Assembly: GCF_900476375.1 (NCBI RefSeq)
Contig: NZ_UPPP01000079.1
Coordinates: forward strand, 1 to 53,267
DNA length: 53,267 bases
Direction of reading: 5' to 3'
DNA from: Allolucifera butyrica
GTDB taxonomy: Bacteria; Bacillota; Negativicutes; Sporomusales; UPPP01
Part shown: piece by piece, positions 43,453-52,504 of the stretch
Layout of the letters: the number at the start of each line of letters is the position of its first letter
Position numbering within the stretch: position 1 is the first letter of the stretch
The notes under the pieces: model-generated
Seen by the model: the letters and a program-made list of their open reading frames with translations, nothing else
What the model was told of the DNA's origin: nothing
Database searches by the model: none
Translations under genes and position numbers: made by a program

Positions 43453-44303
43453 TATATTTCCTCCTTCCATCCGTTAGAAAAGAAGCGTACATAACTCTCA
43501 ACCACATTGGCCACAGCCTGTTTACAAGCCTGCGGCACTCCGATTAAATCATAGGCTTCCCGGTTTCCGGTGTGCAATTGAGTAAAGGTATCCATATAAG
43601 TCACTTTAATCTCAGTGCCGATGTTAATTTTTCTCATGCCAAACTGAATGCTCCGGGCAAACTGTTTGCGGTCTATTCCTGTTCCACCGTGCAATACCAG
43701 CGGCGTCTCAGTAGAAGCGCAACTTTTTTCTAAAATATTAAAATCAAGCATTGGCTTGCCTTTATACAAGCCATGGGCATTGCCTATCGAAATAGCCAAC
43801 GCATCCACACCGGTTGCCTCAGCAAAACTGGGAACGTCAAGCGGATTGGTCATTTTGGCCCGCATGACGGTCTCACCATCTTCTGCGCCTGCCAATGCGC
43901 CTAACTCCCCTTCAACGGATACGCCAACAGCCTTTGCGGCTTCTACTACTTTTTTCGTCACTTTTACATTATCCTCAATGCTCAAATGCGAACCATCGAT
44001 CATAACTGCACTAAATCCCAGACGAATCGCTTTCACGCAGCTTTCAAAACTTTTAGCGTGGTCTAATAACACGACTACCGGAACCTTGGCCTGTTCCGCA
44101 AGCTGAACGACAATCTTCCCCACTTCTTCATTTCCAGGCTTGTCAAGTACCGGCGCACCAACCATGGTAATTACCGGCAGCCCTGCCCTTTCCGCCCCGG
44201 CAATCACTCCTTGGGCGGTAAATAAGTCGTAGGTGCTAAAAGCTCCGACTGCCCCTTTTTCCTGACCAGACTTTAGTACATCCTTTAAAGTTGCAATAGG
44301 CAC
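43452..44303 (-). CDS. Class II fructose/tagatose-bisphosphate aldolase, first copy
   Basis: 283 residues. The catalytic and metal residues are in VVVLLDHAKSFESC (Asp81, His82), ISIGNAHGLYKG and VLHGGTGI. Zinc-dependent cleavage of a ketose bisphosphate to dihydroxyacetone phosphate plus an aldehyde. A second aldolase is encoded at 51194-52048. Fructose-1,6-, tagatose-1,6- or another bisphosphate could be the substrate. Starts 50 bp after larA homologue; coupled to pgi. Confidence 0.9.
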   Translation of the reverse strand: MPIATLKDVLKSGQEKGAVGAFSTYDLFTAQGVIAGAERAGLPVITMVGAPVLDKPGNEEVGKIVVQLAEQAKVPVVVLLDHAKSFESCVKAIRLGFSAVMIDGSHLSIEDNVKVTKKVVEAAKAVGVSVEGELGALAGAEDGETVMRAKMTNPLDVPSFAEATGVDALAISIGNAHGLYKGKPMLDFNILEKSCASTETPLVLHGGTGIDRKQFARSIQFGMRKINIGTEIKVTYMDTFTQLHTGNREAYDLIGVPQACKQAVANVVESYVRFFSNGWKEEI

Positions 44304-44353
44304 TTTGTTATACCCTCCTTGTGTCTTGGATCAACATATCCAGAACTTATAGA

Positions 44354-45787
44354 TTATTCTTCCTTCATCGTTAAATGAACCGCCGCTAATTTGAAACTCT
44401 TCGGCAGAGCCAGTATATTCGGATTACTTCCCACATACCTCGTTGCGTCTTGCAGTGCTTCCTCAAAGGTCGCTCTTGTTTTCATTCCCATTCCTCTTGC
44501 ATATCCGGGAACCTGCGCACCAACAATGTATATTGCCGAGCAATTCATTTCCGCAATGTGTCCGCAAGAAATCATGGAAAATGTATGATAGGGATGGTAT
44601 CCGTAGTTAAACCTGTATTTATCAATATATTCTTGTCTATTGGACAGAAATTCACCCTGTTTTTCCACATCCGGCAAAATATTGTTGTAGTCCTTTTGGA
44701 ATAAATCATAAACCTCCCGGTAAGCAGGAAACTCTTCATCATGAAAGTATCCATTGCAAATCGATGAGCAAATAACTACGCAATTGTCTTTCAAAATCCG
44801 CTTATGCCGGATGATATTCGCAGATATTGCTTGCATCATAAGAATAGGGTTGGTGCCCATGCCGTTTCCGTAATGAAAAGCTTGCGGCATACCGAAAATC
44901 AGGACATCATACTTCTTTTCTGCGAAGGGGACATACGTCCTTTTGTCGGCAATTTCCCAGGAAAGTGGCTGAATTTCTTTGGCATATCCGGTAAATATGG
45001 CTATTTGACGTTGATAGGTGTCCAGAACTGCATCGCAAACAAAGAACTTTTTCCCCATACGCTCTTCCATGAATTGACCGATTTGATCAAACTTGCTGCG
45101 CATCATGCTATGATTACTAACCGGCGTAAAATCTTTTCCATGCATTACATCCGGCACATGATGTGACGCAATACTCTTCCAGTGTGTGATTCCCGTGGCA
45201 CAGTGCTTATATCCGCCTGAATATCCGCCATAGGGATTTCCTAAAGTATGTCCGATCAAAACTGCCAAGTCCGATTCATAAACCTGCTTATTCATTATAA
45301 CCCGGTTGTTATGCCGGTCATAACCAAGATCCACGAGATTTTCCCAATCCTCGCTATCATGGTTAACAATCTGATGCGAATACCAGAATCCATCGAAAAT
45401 TTCTTTTCCCAATAACGATCTGATTTCTTCTTTTGTATTTTTTCGATGTAGTCCATTACTGCAGATCAGCGTTATGTCTTTCTTTTCTACGCCTGCTTTT
45501 AGGCATTCATCGATAATAATTGGAATCGCTACTTTTCTATGGGCATTAGGCTGCGTTCCACCCTTTACTCTATCCGGAAAAATAATAGCTACTTTGGATC
45601 CTCTTTTTACCTGTTTGGCTATTGGCAAAACGCCGATGGGATTTAAGATTGATTCTCTTGTGGCTTCTTCCACATTATTGATAAAAGGAGGATCCGCAAC
45701 CGTTTCTCCAGGAAGAAAAATATCAGTATTCTCGGGTAATAAAGCTTCCAGGGTTCCATGCCCATACTCAAATTCAATTCGTTTCAT
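44354..45787 (-). CDS. LarA-family (lactate racemase-like) epimerase
   Basis: 477 residues from ATG 45787 behind TGGAGTG. DUF2088/LarA N-domain with IIFPDRVKGG, HRKNTKEEI and the GGYSGGYKHCATGI segment, whose Lys corresponds to the residue linked to the nickel-pincer nucleotide in LarA. Family members racemise or epimerise alpha-hydroxyacids such as lactate, malate or gluconate. The cofactor-making genes larB, larC and larE are not in the window. Its place between a triose-phosphate isomerase and an aldolase is unusual and suggests epimerisation of a sugar acid. Confidence 0.78.
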   Translation of the reverse strand: MKRIEFEYGHGTLEALLPENTDIFLPGETVADPPFINNVEEATRESILNPIGVLPIAKQVKRGSKVAIIFPDRVKGGTQPNAHRKVAIPIIIDECLKAGVEKKDITLICSNGLHRKNTKEEIRSLLGKEIFDGFWYSHQIVNHDSEDWENLVDLGYDRHNNRVIMNKQVYESDLAVLIGHTLGNPYGGYSGGYKHCATGITHWKSIASHHVPDVMHGKDFTPVSNHSMMRSKFDQIGQFMEERMGKKFFVCDAVLDTYQRQIAIFTGYAKEIQPLSWEIADKRTYVPFAEKKYDVLIFGMPQAFHYGNGMGTNPILMMQAISANIIRHKRILKDNCVVICSSICNGYFHDEEFPAYREVYDLFQKDYNNILPDVEKQGEFLSNRQEYIDKYRFNYGYHPYHTFSMISCGHIAEMNCSAIYIVGAQVPGYARGMGMKTRATFEEALQDATRYVGSNPNILALPKSFKLAAVHLTMKEE

Positions 45788-45800
45788 TATTAACACTCCA

Positions 45801-46721
45801 TTATTGTAAATATTTGTCAATGATTTTTTTCAGGTCCTCGGAATAAAAACCTACCTGCCCGGTAAAGCGGGTTAATGCAACAAGCCCGCCATCGATATTT
45901 TTCACTTGCGCAATATCTCCGGCATTTTCCTCTTTCAGTCCACCGCCATAGACAACCGCAATTTCTGAATCATATAGCTTCTTAACCTCTGCCTTAATAA
46001 AAGAGGATACAAAATCAATGTAAGCGGCATCGGGCGGTGTTTTACCCGGTCCTATTGCCCAAATCGGCTCGTAGCCGATAGCAACATTACTACCCAGCCC
46101 ATTTATGGCGCCGTGCAAACCAAGCTGGAGTTGTTTTTGCAGTACCGCCTTTATGCGCCCGGCCTGTTCGGCAAATGTTCCATCCCCTCGCTCGTTTGCT
46201 GTTTCTCCGATACAGTAAAGGACCTTTAATCCTGCGCCTAATGCAGCTAAGACTTCCTTATTAATAAGTTTATTCACTGCCTCAGAAGTTGCTTCAGACG
46301 GGTAATTACCGCTGCTCTTAAGACCATGCTCCATAATATCCCGGATATTTTTCCGTTCTTCCGAATGGCCAATAATTGCCCATTCACAGCCAATTGTTTT
46401 CGCTGCTGTAGCAGGAAAAACGGTAGTGAATGCGCCAAAATTCCCGCCAACCTTAATATCCTCTCTGTGAACACCCTGACACCCGATATTTATCATTCCA
46501 GTCTTTTCGCCAGGGAATTCTTTTAACTTATTAACTGCCGGAATAATTAGCGCCTCCGGCAAAAGAAATGATATTTGAGTATTGGAAATCTCACCGAGGC
46601 CAAGGTTAATACATTCTTCCAGCACGTTTTGTATCCACTTTTCCGGTATATCCACATCGCATAATCCACCGAATTTGCGTGCAACTTCAAAGCGTTTTAA
46701 ATTAACAAAAATATGTTTCAT
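45801..46721 (-). CDS. Triose-phosphate isomerase paralogue
   Basis: 306 residues from ATG 46721 (7 bp after AAGGAG; the TTG at 46727 is too close to it). Active residues Lys9 (FVNLKRFE), His119 (IIGHSEE) and Glu218 (AIGYEPIWAIGPGKT) are intact. The protein is about 50 residues longer than ordinary TpiA, with an insert around 130-160. Related longer isomerases act on triose- or tetrulose-phosphates (such as L-erythrulose-1-phosphate). First gene of sigma-54 operon 1; 13 bp before the LarA homologue. Confidence 0.85.
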   Translation of the reverse strand: MKHIFVNLKRFEVARKFGGLCDVDIPEKWIQNVLEECINLGLGEISNTQISFLLPEALIIPAVNKLKEFPGEKTGMINIGCQGVHREDIKVGGNFGAFTTVFPATAAKTIGCEWAIIGHSEERKNIRDIMEHGLKSSGNYPSEATSEAVNKLINKEVLAALGAGLKVLYCIGETANERGDGTFAEQAGRIKAVLQKQLQLGLHGAINGLGSNVAIGYEPIWAIGPGKTPPDAAYIDFVSSFIKAEVKKLYDSEIAVVYGGGLKEENAGDIAQVKNIDGGLVALTRFTGQVGFYSEDLKKIIDKYLQ

Positions 46722-46905
46722 TACCAAGTCTCCTTACGGCCATCATATACTCCATATTAAAGCCATTATAAATAGCAGTAAACGCATTTCAGCTTATAGA
46801 TTTCGATACTTCCTCCTCCTTCTTATAAGATAATCCCTTTTTCCTGCTGCAGAGAATAGTTAACAACTTATTTTGCAGTTTCGTATCCAATCTGTAATAA
46901 TTTAA

Positions 46906-46921
46906 TGCAAAATGCATGCCA
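46906..46921 (-). promoter_or_regulatory. Sigma-54 promoter of operon 1
   Basis: On the minus strand TGGCATGCATTTTGCA: -24 TGGCATG, 4-base spacer, -12 TTGCA, matching consensus TGGCACG-N4-TTGCA except for one base. Transcription would start near 46895. Confidence 0.82.
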
Positions 46922-47051
46922 AATTAATCATGCGGATTGTAGGGTACAAGAATAGAGTAAAATATAAGAAAAATCTCTAAATATAGTATTTACTCCTAAG
47001 GATGCACTATTTTCGCGTTCCAAATTGTAACACAGCACTGTTCCATTTTAA

Positions 47052-47068
47052 TGCTACATACTGTAACA
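47052..47068. promoter_or_regulatory. Upstream activator site of operon 1
   Basis: TGCTAC-N5-GTAACA inverted repeat 131 bp upstream of the -24 element. Matches the perfect TGTTAC-N5-GTAACA at operon 2, at almost the same distance. Confidence 0.65.
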
Positions 47069-47071
47069 AAG

Positions 47072-47106
47072 AAAAACCGGGATAGCTCTTGGCAGAGTTC
47101 CCGGTG
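47072..47106 (-). terminator. Terminator of operon 2
   Basis: On the minus strand ACCGGGA pairs with TCCCGGT, with an inner CTCT/AGAG pairing, followed by TTTTTC. Confidence 0.75.
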
Positions 47107-47184
47107 AACGATTGTGGTGGAATGTTGTTGAACATTTTTCATCCGGCAAAATATACATTTTCAATTGGCATTGACACAAGTTTA

Positions 47185-48555
47185 TTAAGCGCCGACTTGA
47201 TCTCCGTATTTCTCCCGGAAATGCCCTTCGATTTGTTCCAAACTTTGTCCCTTAGTTTCATATAAATTATAGTAGGTATATGCAAAACTTATCATATTTA
47301 AAACGAAGAATATAAAATAGGACCAGGCTAAACCGACACTTGATAACAGCAGCGGGAATGTAAATGCAACCAAAAAGTTTCCAAACCAGTTTGTACAAAC
47401 CGCACTGCTTGTCGCCAAGCCTCTTACTCTGATAGGGAATATTTCGGAGACGTAAATCCATGCCCCGGCGCCCCACCCGGTACTAAAGTAAATTCTTACA
47501 AGGATCAAACCGGGTATGGCAACAAACATAACATGTTTGACATCGTTGCCGAATATCCATAAGGATATTGCCATTGCCAGCAGACAGAAACCGATAACAA
47601 GGCTACTCTGTTCCAAAAGTTTCTTTCTGCCGACTTTATCTACGATCTTAGCACAATATAAAGTTGCAACGATACCTAACGATGCAAAAGCGACGGTAAA
47701 CCCGATTGCGTTCTTGGCGGCAATCCCCATTCCGATTAAGATTGTCGGTAAATAGAACACCATAATATTAAAACCGGTCATTTGTTGAAAGAATAAAACA
47801 AGAGAACCCATAATCAAGATCTTTTTCAAATAAGGTTTCTTAAACTCCTTCATACCGCCTTCGCTCTTGATCGATAGAATCGCGACGATCCCTTTAATCT
47901 CTTCTTCCGTTTCTTCCGGCGTTCTTGTTCTTAACAGGATTTTCCTTGCTTCATCCACGCGTCCTTTCATAATCAACCATCTTGGACTTTCAGCCATTGA
48001 TACCATACCTAAAATCATAATTATACTGGGAATCACGGCTAATAAAAACATCATTCTCCAGTTTCCTGAGCTTGCCAGCGTATATCCGGCAACGGTAGAT
48101 AAGACTGTACCTGTGTTTATCATTATTTGGTCAAATGTTGCCATGGCCCCTCTAATTCTTGTCGGAGCCATTTCAGACAAATACATAGGAACGATTGCCG
48201 ACGCGCCGCCAACAGCAAGACCTAAGACAAAACGCCATATGATTAATGCAGTTAAAGAATCGATCCTTGATGCCCCAATTGAACCAATTGCAAATACGCT
48301 GCCCATAATAAAGATAATCGGTCTTCTGCCATATTTATCAGCCAGAGTCCCAAAAAGCGGCGAGCCGACAAATGCGCCAACAATGATTGCACTGGTAACC
48401 ATGGATACTTCCATTGGGGTCATATGATATTGTGTCTTCAAAAAGACTAAGGCACTGCCAATAATTCCAGTATCATAACCAAACAAAAGTCCGCCTACAG
48501 AACCAAACAATATTATGGCAAACATGGTAGTACGTGAATAATTTTTATTTTCCAC
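47185..48555 (-). CDS. MFS sugar porter
   Basis: 456 residues, twelve helices, sugar-transporter branch: LFGSVGGLLFGYDTGIIGSAL, GTLADKYGRRP, AESPRWLIMKGR, and the C-terminal YNLYETKGQSLEQIE. Proton-driven import of an unphosphorylated mono-saccharide (XylE/AraE/GalP type). Last gene of sigma-54 operon 2, which also encodes a mutarotase, an isomerase and an aldolase. Confidence 0.92.
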   Translation of the reverse strand: MENKNYSRTTMFAIILFGSVGGLLFGYDTGIIGSALVFLKTQYHMTPMEVSMVTSAIIVGAFVGSPLFGTLADKYGRRPIIFIMGSVFAIGSIGASRIDSLTALIIWRFVLGLAVGGASAIVPMYLSEMAPTRIRGAMATFDQIMINTGTVLSTVAGYTLASSGNWRMMFLLAVIPSIIMILGMVSMAESPRWLIMKGRVDEARKILLRTRTPEETEEEIKGIVAILSIKSEGGMKEFKKPYLKKILIMGSLVLFFQQMTGFNIMVFYLPTILIGMGIAAKNAIGFTVAFASLGIVATLYCAKIVDKVGRKKLLEQSSLVIGFCLLAMAISLWIFGNDVKHVMFVAIPGLILVRIYFSTGWGAGAWIYVSEIFPIRVRGLATSSAVCTNWFGNFLVAFTFPLLLSSVGLAWSYFIFFVLNMISFAYTYYNLYETKGQSLEQIEGHFREKYGDQVGA

Positions 48556-48670
48556 TTACAATTCTCCTCATCTTTGTATTTTCTTTATTTGGACCTGTTT
48601 TCGATGACTAACATAGTTATTGAAGCTATAGATACGATTACAAAATGAATGCCGTTACCGTTTTGCTTAC

Positions 48671-49732
48671 CTATTCTACGCCAAAGGCATAAACGGTTTT
48701 ATGTTTATATTCTTCGCCGGCTTTTAGTACAACATCAGGAAAAGTACTAATATTAGGACTATTGGGATTATATTGAGTTTCCAGGCAGAAACCGCAATGC
48801 TGCGTATATAGATATCCTTGTTTGCCAACAAACACAAAGCTATTTTTTATATTGTTACCTGTATAAAACTGCATCGCCGGCTTCGTTGTGAAAACTTCCA
48901 TCGTGCGCCCGCTATCCGGTTCCCAAACCTTGCAAACACTTTGAAACTCTTCCGTTTTATCAAGAATATAATTTAAGTCGAATCCTTCGTTCTTGATAAT
49001 TTGCGGAAATAAGCTATGAATTCGGTCCCCCATTCTGGTCTTCTTTCTTAAATCAATAGGGGTACCTTCTACCGGAGCGGTTTCACCCGTAGGCATGCCA
49101 AATTCATCGGTCGGGGTGTAATGACTTGCTTTCATTTCAATGAAATGATTATGGATACTACCGGAGGAATGTCCTGCCAAATTGAAATAATTATGGTTTG
49201 TCAGATTCACATAAGTGTCTTTATCGCTAACAGCATCGTACTCAATTATCAGCTCATTTTTATCGGTTAAGGCATATTTCACCGCAACATCCAAATTGCC
49301 GGGATAGCCATCCTCGTTATCCTTACTTTTGAGTTTTAGAAGCAGCTTTTCTTGCTCCTCTTCCACAATCGTGGAGGCATCCCAGACTAATTTATCAAAA
49401 CCGCCCTGCCCGCCGTGCAGATGATGAACTCCCGCGTTTACATCAAGCTGATAAGTTACTCCGTTCAGGTCAAACTTTGCATGGGAAATCCGGTTGGCAA
49501 AACGTCCGACCAATGCTCCAAAGTATGGATTGCGAATGAGATAGCTTTCAATCCGGTCAAAACCCATTATGACGTCGGCGAACTGATTATTTTTATCAGG
49601 CAAAAACAGCCTGACCAGGCGCCCGCCTAAATTGGTTATTTCCAGACATAAACTGTTTTTATTGGTAAGTGTATATAAATGTACAGGTTCGCCATTCATT
49701 GCCGTGCCAAAAAAACTTTTTCTAATTGGCAT
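48671..49732 (-). CDS. galM: Aldose 1-epimerase (mutarotase)
   Basis: 353 residues, full length. Substrate and catalytic residues: NRISHAKF, HHLHGG (His106), TNHNYFNLAGH (His180) and the base Glu318 (CGFCLETQ). Interconverts alpha and beta anomers of the imported aldose. Middle gene of operon 2. Confidence 0.92.
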   Translation of the reverse strand: MPIRKSFFGTAMNGEPVHLYTLTNKNSLCLEITNLGGRLVRLFLPDKNNQFADVIMGFDRIESYLIRNPYFGALVGRFANRISHAKFDLNGVTYQLDVNAGVHHLHGGQGGFDKLVWDASTIVEEEQEKLLLKLKSKDNEDGYPGNLDVAVKYALTDKNELIIEYDAVSDKDTYVNLTNHNYFNLAGHSSGSIHNHFIEMKASHYTPTDEFGMPTGETAPVEGTPIDLRKKTRMGDRIHSLFPQIIKNEGFDLNYILDKTEEFQSVCKVWEPDSGRTMEVFTTKPAMQFYTGNNIKNSFVFVGKQGYLYTQHCGFCLETQYNPNSPNISTFPDVVLKAGEEYKHKTVYAFGVE

Positions 49733-49816
49733 TTTTTAGCTCCTTTTCTAACACGGTATTTTTTACGCCTTTCGATTCTTCGCCGTATTCGAGCGGATTT
49801 CAAAGGCGCCTATAGT

Positions 49817-51163
49817 TTACATTTCCAGCACTTCAATATTTAGCAATTTGCAAACAGAGATCATTTTGTCAGCGATATCGTCCCAAACAATGCTGTAATG
49901 ATGAGGAATTCCCTCCTCCCAAATCTGTTCCACGATTTTAATTACCGGTGTTTCAACCTTCACATTGGCCATAACTCCCTTGGTATAGCGGTCCATATCC
50001 ACGGCACAGCCCCGCAGCAAAAACAACTTGTATGTTCCGTTAATATTGCAAAATCTGGCGATGGTTACCTTTCCTTCTTTTAAGCTGCCGTAAAATGCAG
50101 TACCCTGTCCTGCCAGCGGATGATTGTTAATGCTGTATTCCCGGTTGGGATTACGCAAAGACGGAGCTGCATTGCCGCAATGCCAAAAGGTCATAATATT
50201 TTTTGCTTCATCTACATTAATCATATCCGTGATGAAGGTCGGCAAACCCGTCAAATAGTTTTGGACAATCTGGGTGATTTCCGCATCCACATCACCCTCA
50301 CAGCCAATATGCACCCCGTCGTCGGCCAGACGGCCCAGTACGGCGCAGGGGGTAGTATGTAAATTCCCCATTTCAGGCCAGCATTTGATGGTGGCAAAAT
50401 CATAGCCTTGTTGTTTTACTACTTCTTTTAAGGCCAGATACAACTTGGAGTGATTCTCCAAATGCTTATCAGGCAATTGATCTGTGGCATAGGCCGAGGC
50501 CATATGAGACATATCTTTTTCGTATATTTCCCGGGGAATGCTATCCATCTTATCAAAGACAACCTTCAAATCGGTTTCTTCCATACGGATACCAAAAACT
50601 TTGCGAATCAGGCTTTCATCAAAACTGCAGTTGTAAAAAGCGGTAGGACGATATCCCAGCAGTCCAAGCATGGTTCCCCGCAATTTTTTAACTGTGGCAT
50701 AGGCTGACACAAGCTCGATGACCTTGCTGGCAGTAGCGGGATCCTCTTTATCGCCATAAACGGCATAACAGGTGTGACCCAATTTCTTCAAAGCAGCCGA
50801 ATTCATAGTGACAGCCACCAACGCATTGGCCCACAGCCTTGTATCTTTATCAAATTCCGGCTCTTTGGGAGCCCATAAAATGATGGGAACCCCCAGTATT
50901 TCAGCCAAATAAGCAGGAGCATCGTCCCCGGTGAAGGCGCCATATACCATAACAATCGCATCCACTGCCCTGGCTTTAAAATCGTTGGCTATGGCTTCCA
51001 AGGCTTGCGGGGAATCGCCTAACCGGTCCGCTTTGATAATATTTACCTGGGCCAGCTTATCCTGCAGCCAGCTTCCGTATTCTTCCCTGCGTTTCTCAGG
51101 AAGCTCTCTTGGCCATCTCCCGGATAAGGTTGTAATAAATCCGAGGTTTAATTGTCTGCTCAA
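49817..51163 (-). CDS. L-fucose/L-arabinose isomerase-family ketol isomerase
   Basis: 448 residues of the fucose isomerase-like fold (COG2407 type). Recognisable blocks are NLGFITTLSGRWP, ILWAPKEPEFDKDTRLWANALV, GLLGYRPTAFY, CWPEMGNLHTTPCAVLGRL, and HIGCEGDVDAEIT with acidic metal ligands, then FWHCGNAAPSL. Converts an aldose to a ketose with Mn2+. The exact sugar is unknown. In sulfoquinovose pathways members of this broad family serve as the sugar isomerase. Thirty bases after the aldolase. Confidence 0.82.
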   Translation of the reverse strand: MSRQLNLGFITTLSGRWPRELPEKRREEYGSWLQDKLAQVNIIKADRLGDSPQALEAIANDFKARAVDAIVMVYGAFTGDDAPAYLAEILGVPIILWAPKEPEFDKDTRLWANALVAVTMNSAALKKLGHTCYAVYGDKEDPATASKVIELVSAYATVKKLRGTMLGLLGYRPTAFYNCSFDESLIRKVFGIRMEETDLKVVFDKMDSIPREIYEKDMSHMASAYATDQLPDKHLENHSKLYLALKEVVKQQGYDFATIKCWPEMGNLHTTPCAVLGRLADDGVHIGCEGDVDAEITQIVQNYLTGLPTFITDMINVDEAKNIMTFWHCGNAAPSLRNPNREYSINNHPLAGQGTAFYGSLKEGKVTIARFCNINGTYKLFLLRGCAVDMDRYTKGVMANVKVETPVIKIVEQIWEEGIPHHYSIVWDDIADKMISVCKLLNIEVLEM

Positions 51164-51193
51164 AATAATCTCCTCCTAGCTTAGCTTTAATAG

Positions 51194-52048
51194 TTACGCC
51201 TTCCCTTCGGAACCTGCCAGACGAATGATGCCTTTAATATCTTCGGTTAATTTTTCATTTGCATATTGCGACAACTTCCAGGAATGTCCCTGATGATCCA
51301 GCGTGTTAAGACCCTCACTGTAATGCTGCACATACTTATACCGGATTTCCGTCCCAAAGTTGATTTTGGCAATGCCTAAACTAATGGCTTTTTTTATTAT
51401 GCCTTCGGCCATACCGGTACAACCATGAAGCACCAGTGGAATATCGGTAAATTCTTTCACAGCTTCGAGAATCTCTAATTTTATATCCGGTTCCCCTTTA
51501 TAGTACCCATGGGCATTTCCGATTCCGATGGCCAGTGAATCCGGCTGGCAGTAAGATAAAAATTCCTTTACCTGCTCAGGGTTTACAAGATTTTTATTTT
51601 CTAAAGCCTGTCCAGCCCCATCTAAACGAAGCAATTCGCCGATTTCCGCCTCAACCGGCACATCAAATTTTTTGGCCTCGCCAATCACTTGATTGGTAAG
51701 TTTGGCATTCTCTTTAATCGACATTGTTGAACCGTCAATCATGATGGAGGTAAAGCCCAGTTCCAGGGCTTCTTTGCATATGGCGAAACTATCGCCGTGA
51801 TCCAGATGAATCGATACCGGGACAGACACTTTATTGGCACACCACTTTGACACCTGGACAAACCAGTCATTTCCGGAATAGGCGCCTGTCGAAACATAAT
51901 GAGCCAGAATAATTGGTGACTTTAATTCATCCGCTGCCCGGCAAACCGCCCAAATAATATCATAATTTCCTCCCTGCGTATTGATTGCCGGAATTGCATA
52001 CCCGCTTTTTCTTGCCTGGTACAAGTTTTCTTTATTGGTCACCAACAT
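51194..52048 (-). CDS. Class II ketose-bisphosphate aldolase, second copy
   Basis: 284 residues from ATG 52048 behind AAAGGGG; an earlier ATG at 52078 lacks a ribosome site. Motifs: AIPAINTQGGNYDI, VSIHLDHGDSFAIC, IGIGNAHGYYKG, LVLHGCTGM, KINFGTEIRY. Zinc-dependent aldolase. It differs clearly from the copy at 43452-44303 (HGCTG versus HGGTG), so the two probably cleave different substrates. First gene of sigma-54 operon 2. Confidence 0.88.
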   Translation of the reverse strand: MLVTNKENLYQARKSGYAIPAINTQGGNYDIIWAVCRAADELKSPIILAHYVSTGAYSGNDWFVQVSKWCANKVSVPVSIHLDHGDSFAICKEALELGFTSIMIDGSTMSIKENAKLTNQVIGEAKKFDVPVEAEIGELLRLDGAGQALENKNLVNPEQVKEFLSYCQPDSLAIGIGNAHGYYKGEPDIKLEILEAVKEFTDIPLVLHGCTGMAEGIIKKAISLGIAKINFGTEIRYKYVQHYSEGLNTLDHQGHSWKLSQYANEKLTEDIKGIIRLAGSEGKA

Positions 52049-52133
52049 CTCATTAACCCCTTTCCCGTTCAGTTGCACATCGTATTATTTTTTCCAAGCT
52101 TGATTCCTGCTAAATCTCTTTATAATTTATTAG

Positions 52134-52149
52134 TGCAAAAAACGTGCCA
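52134..52149 (-). promoter_or_regulatory. Sigma-54 promoter of operon 2
   Basis: On the minus strand TGGCACGTTTTTTGCA: an exact match to the sigma-54 consensus (TGGCACG-N4-TTGCA). The start codon of the aldolase is about 85 bp away. Confidence 0.88.
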
Positions 52150-52278
52150 TATTAATTGTTCAAAATAAATTTCAATACTGAAAACTCTGAAGCATTGAAA
52201 AATAACAAAAAAGGCCAAAATTTTAGAGAATGGGAATTAAATATCAACCTTACCGCTTTGGGCAATGTCACATATTAA

Positions 52279-52295
52279 TGTTACTATTTGTAACA
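52279..52295. promoter_or_regulatory. Upstream activator site of operon 2
   Basis: TGTTAC-TATTT-GTAACA, a perfect 6-5-6 inverted repeat 130 bp upstream of the -24 element. The flank TTGTAACACCGCTCT recurs at operon 1 as TTGTAACACAGCACT. Confidence 0.75.
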
Positions 52296-52343
52296 CCGCT
52301 CTATTTTGGCACATTTTACTCTTATATCTCTGTAGACGGAATC

Positions 52344-52472
52344 TGCGGTCCCCTTGCAGCCCTGCTTTTATAGCCGGCGCAAAGGGGCCGCACCTCCCAG
52401 CATAATTATTATATTTGCCAACACAGGCCAGTTAATAGTATTTGACTAATACTTGTATAGGGAAATCTATAC
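52344..52472. terminator. Hairpins downstream of the porin gene
   Basis: A long imperfect GC-rich stem (TGCGGTCCCCTTGC with GCAAAGGGGCCGCA, 52344-52392) and a smaller one (TGTATAG-N6-CTATACA, about 52454-52472). Either may end porin transcription; tails are not strongly T-rich. Confidence 0.45.
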
Positions 52473-52504
52473 AGTCAAGTCTCTTTTCTCAAGACTTACT
52501 ACTA

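Larger units (their letters stand above)
46722..47184. other. Regulatory gap between sugar operons 1 and 2
   Basis: 463 bp without a gene. In order (minus sense): terminator of operon 2 (47072-47106), activator site (47052-47068), a TTGTAACACAGCACTGTT block (47025-47042), a spacer of about 100 bp, sigma-54 promoter (46906-46921), and a leader of about 170 bp. Confidence 0.7.

Noticed and set aside
52306..52322. A third sigma-54 element (TGGCACA at 52307)
   Set aside because: The -12 GC dinucleotide is absent at the needed distance.
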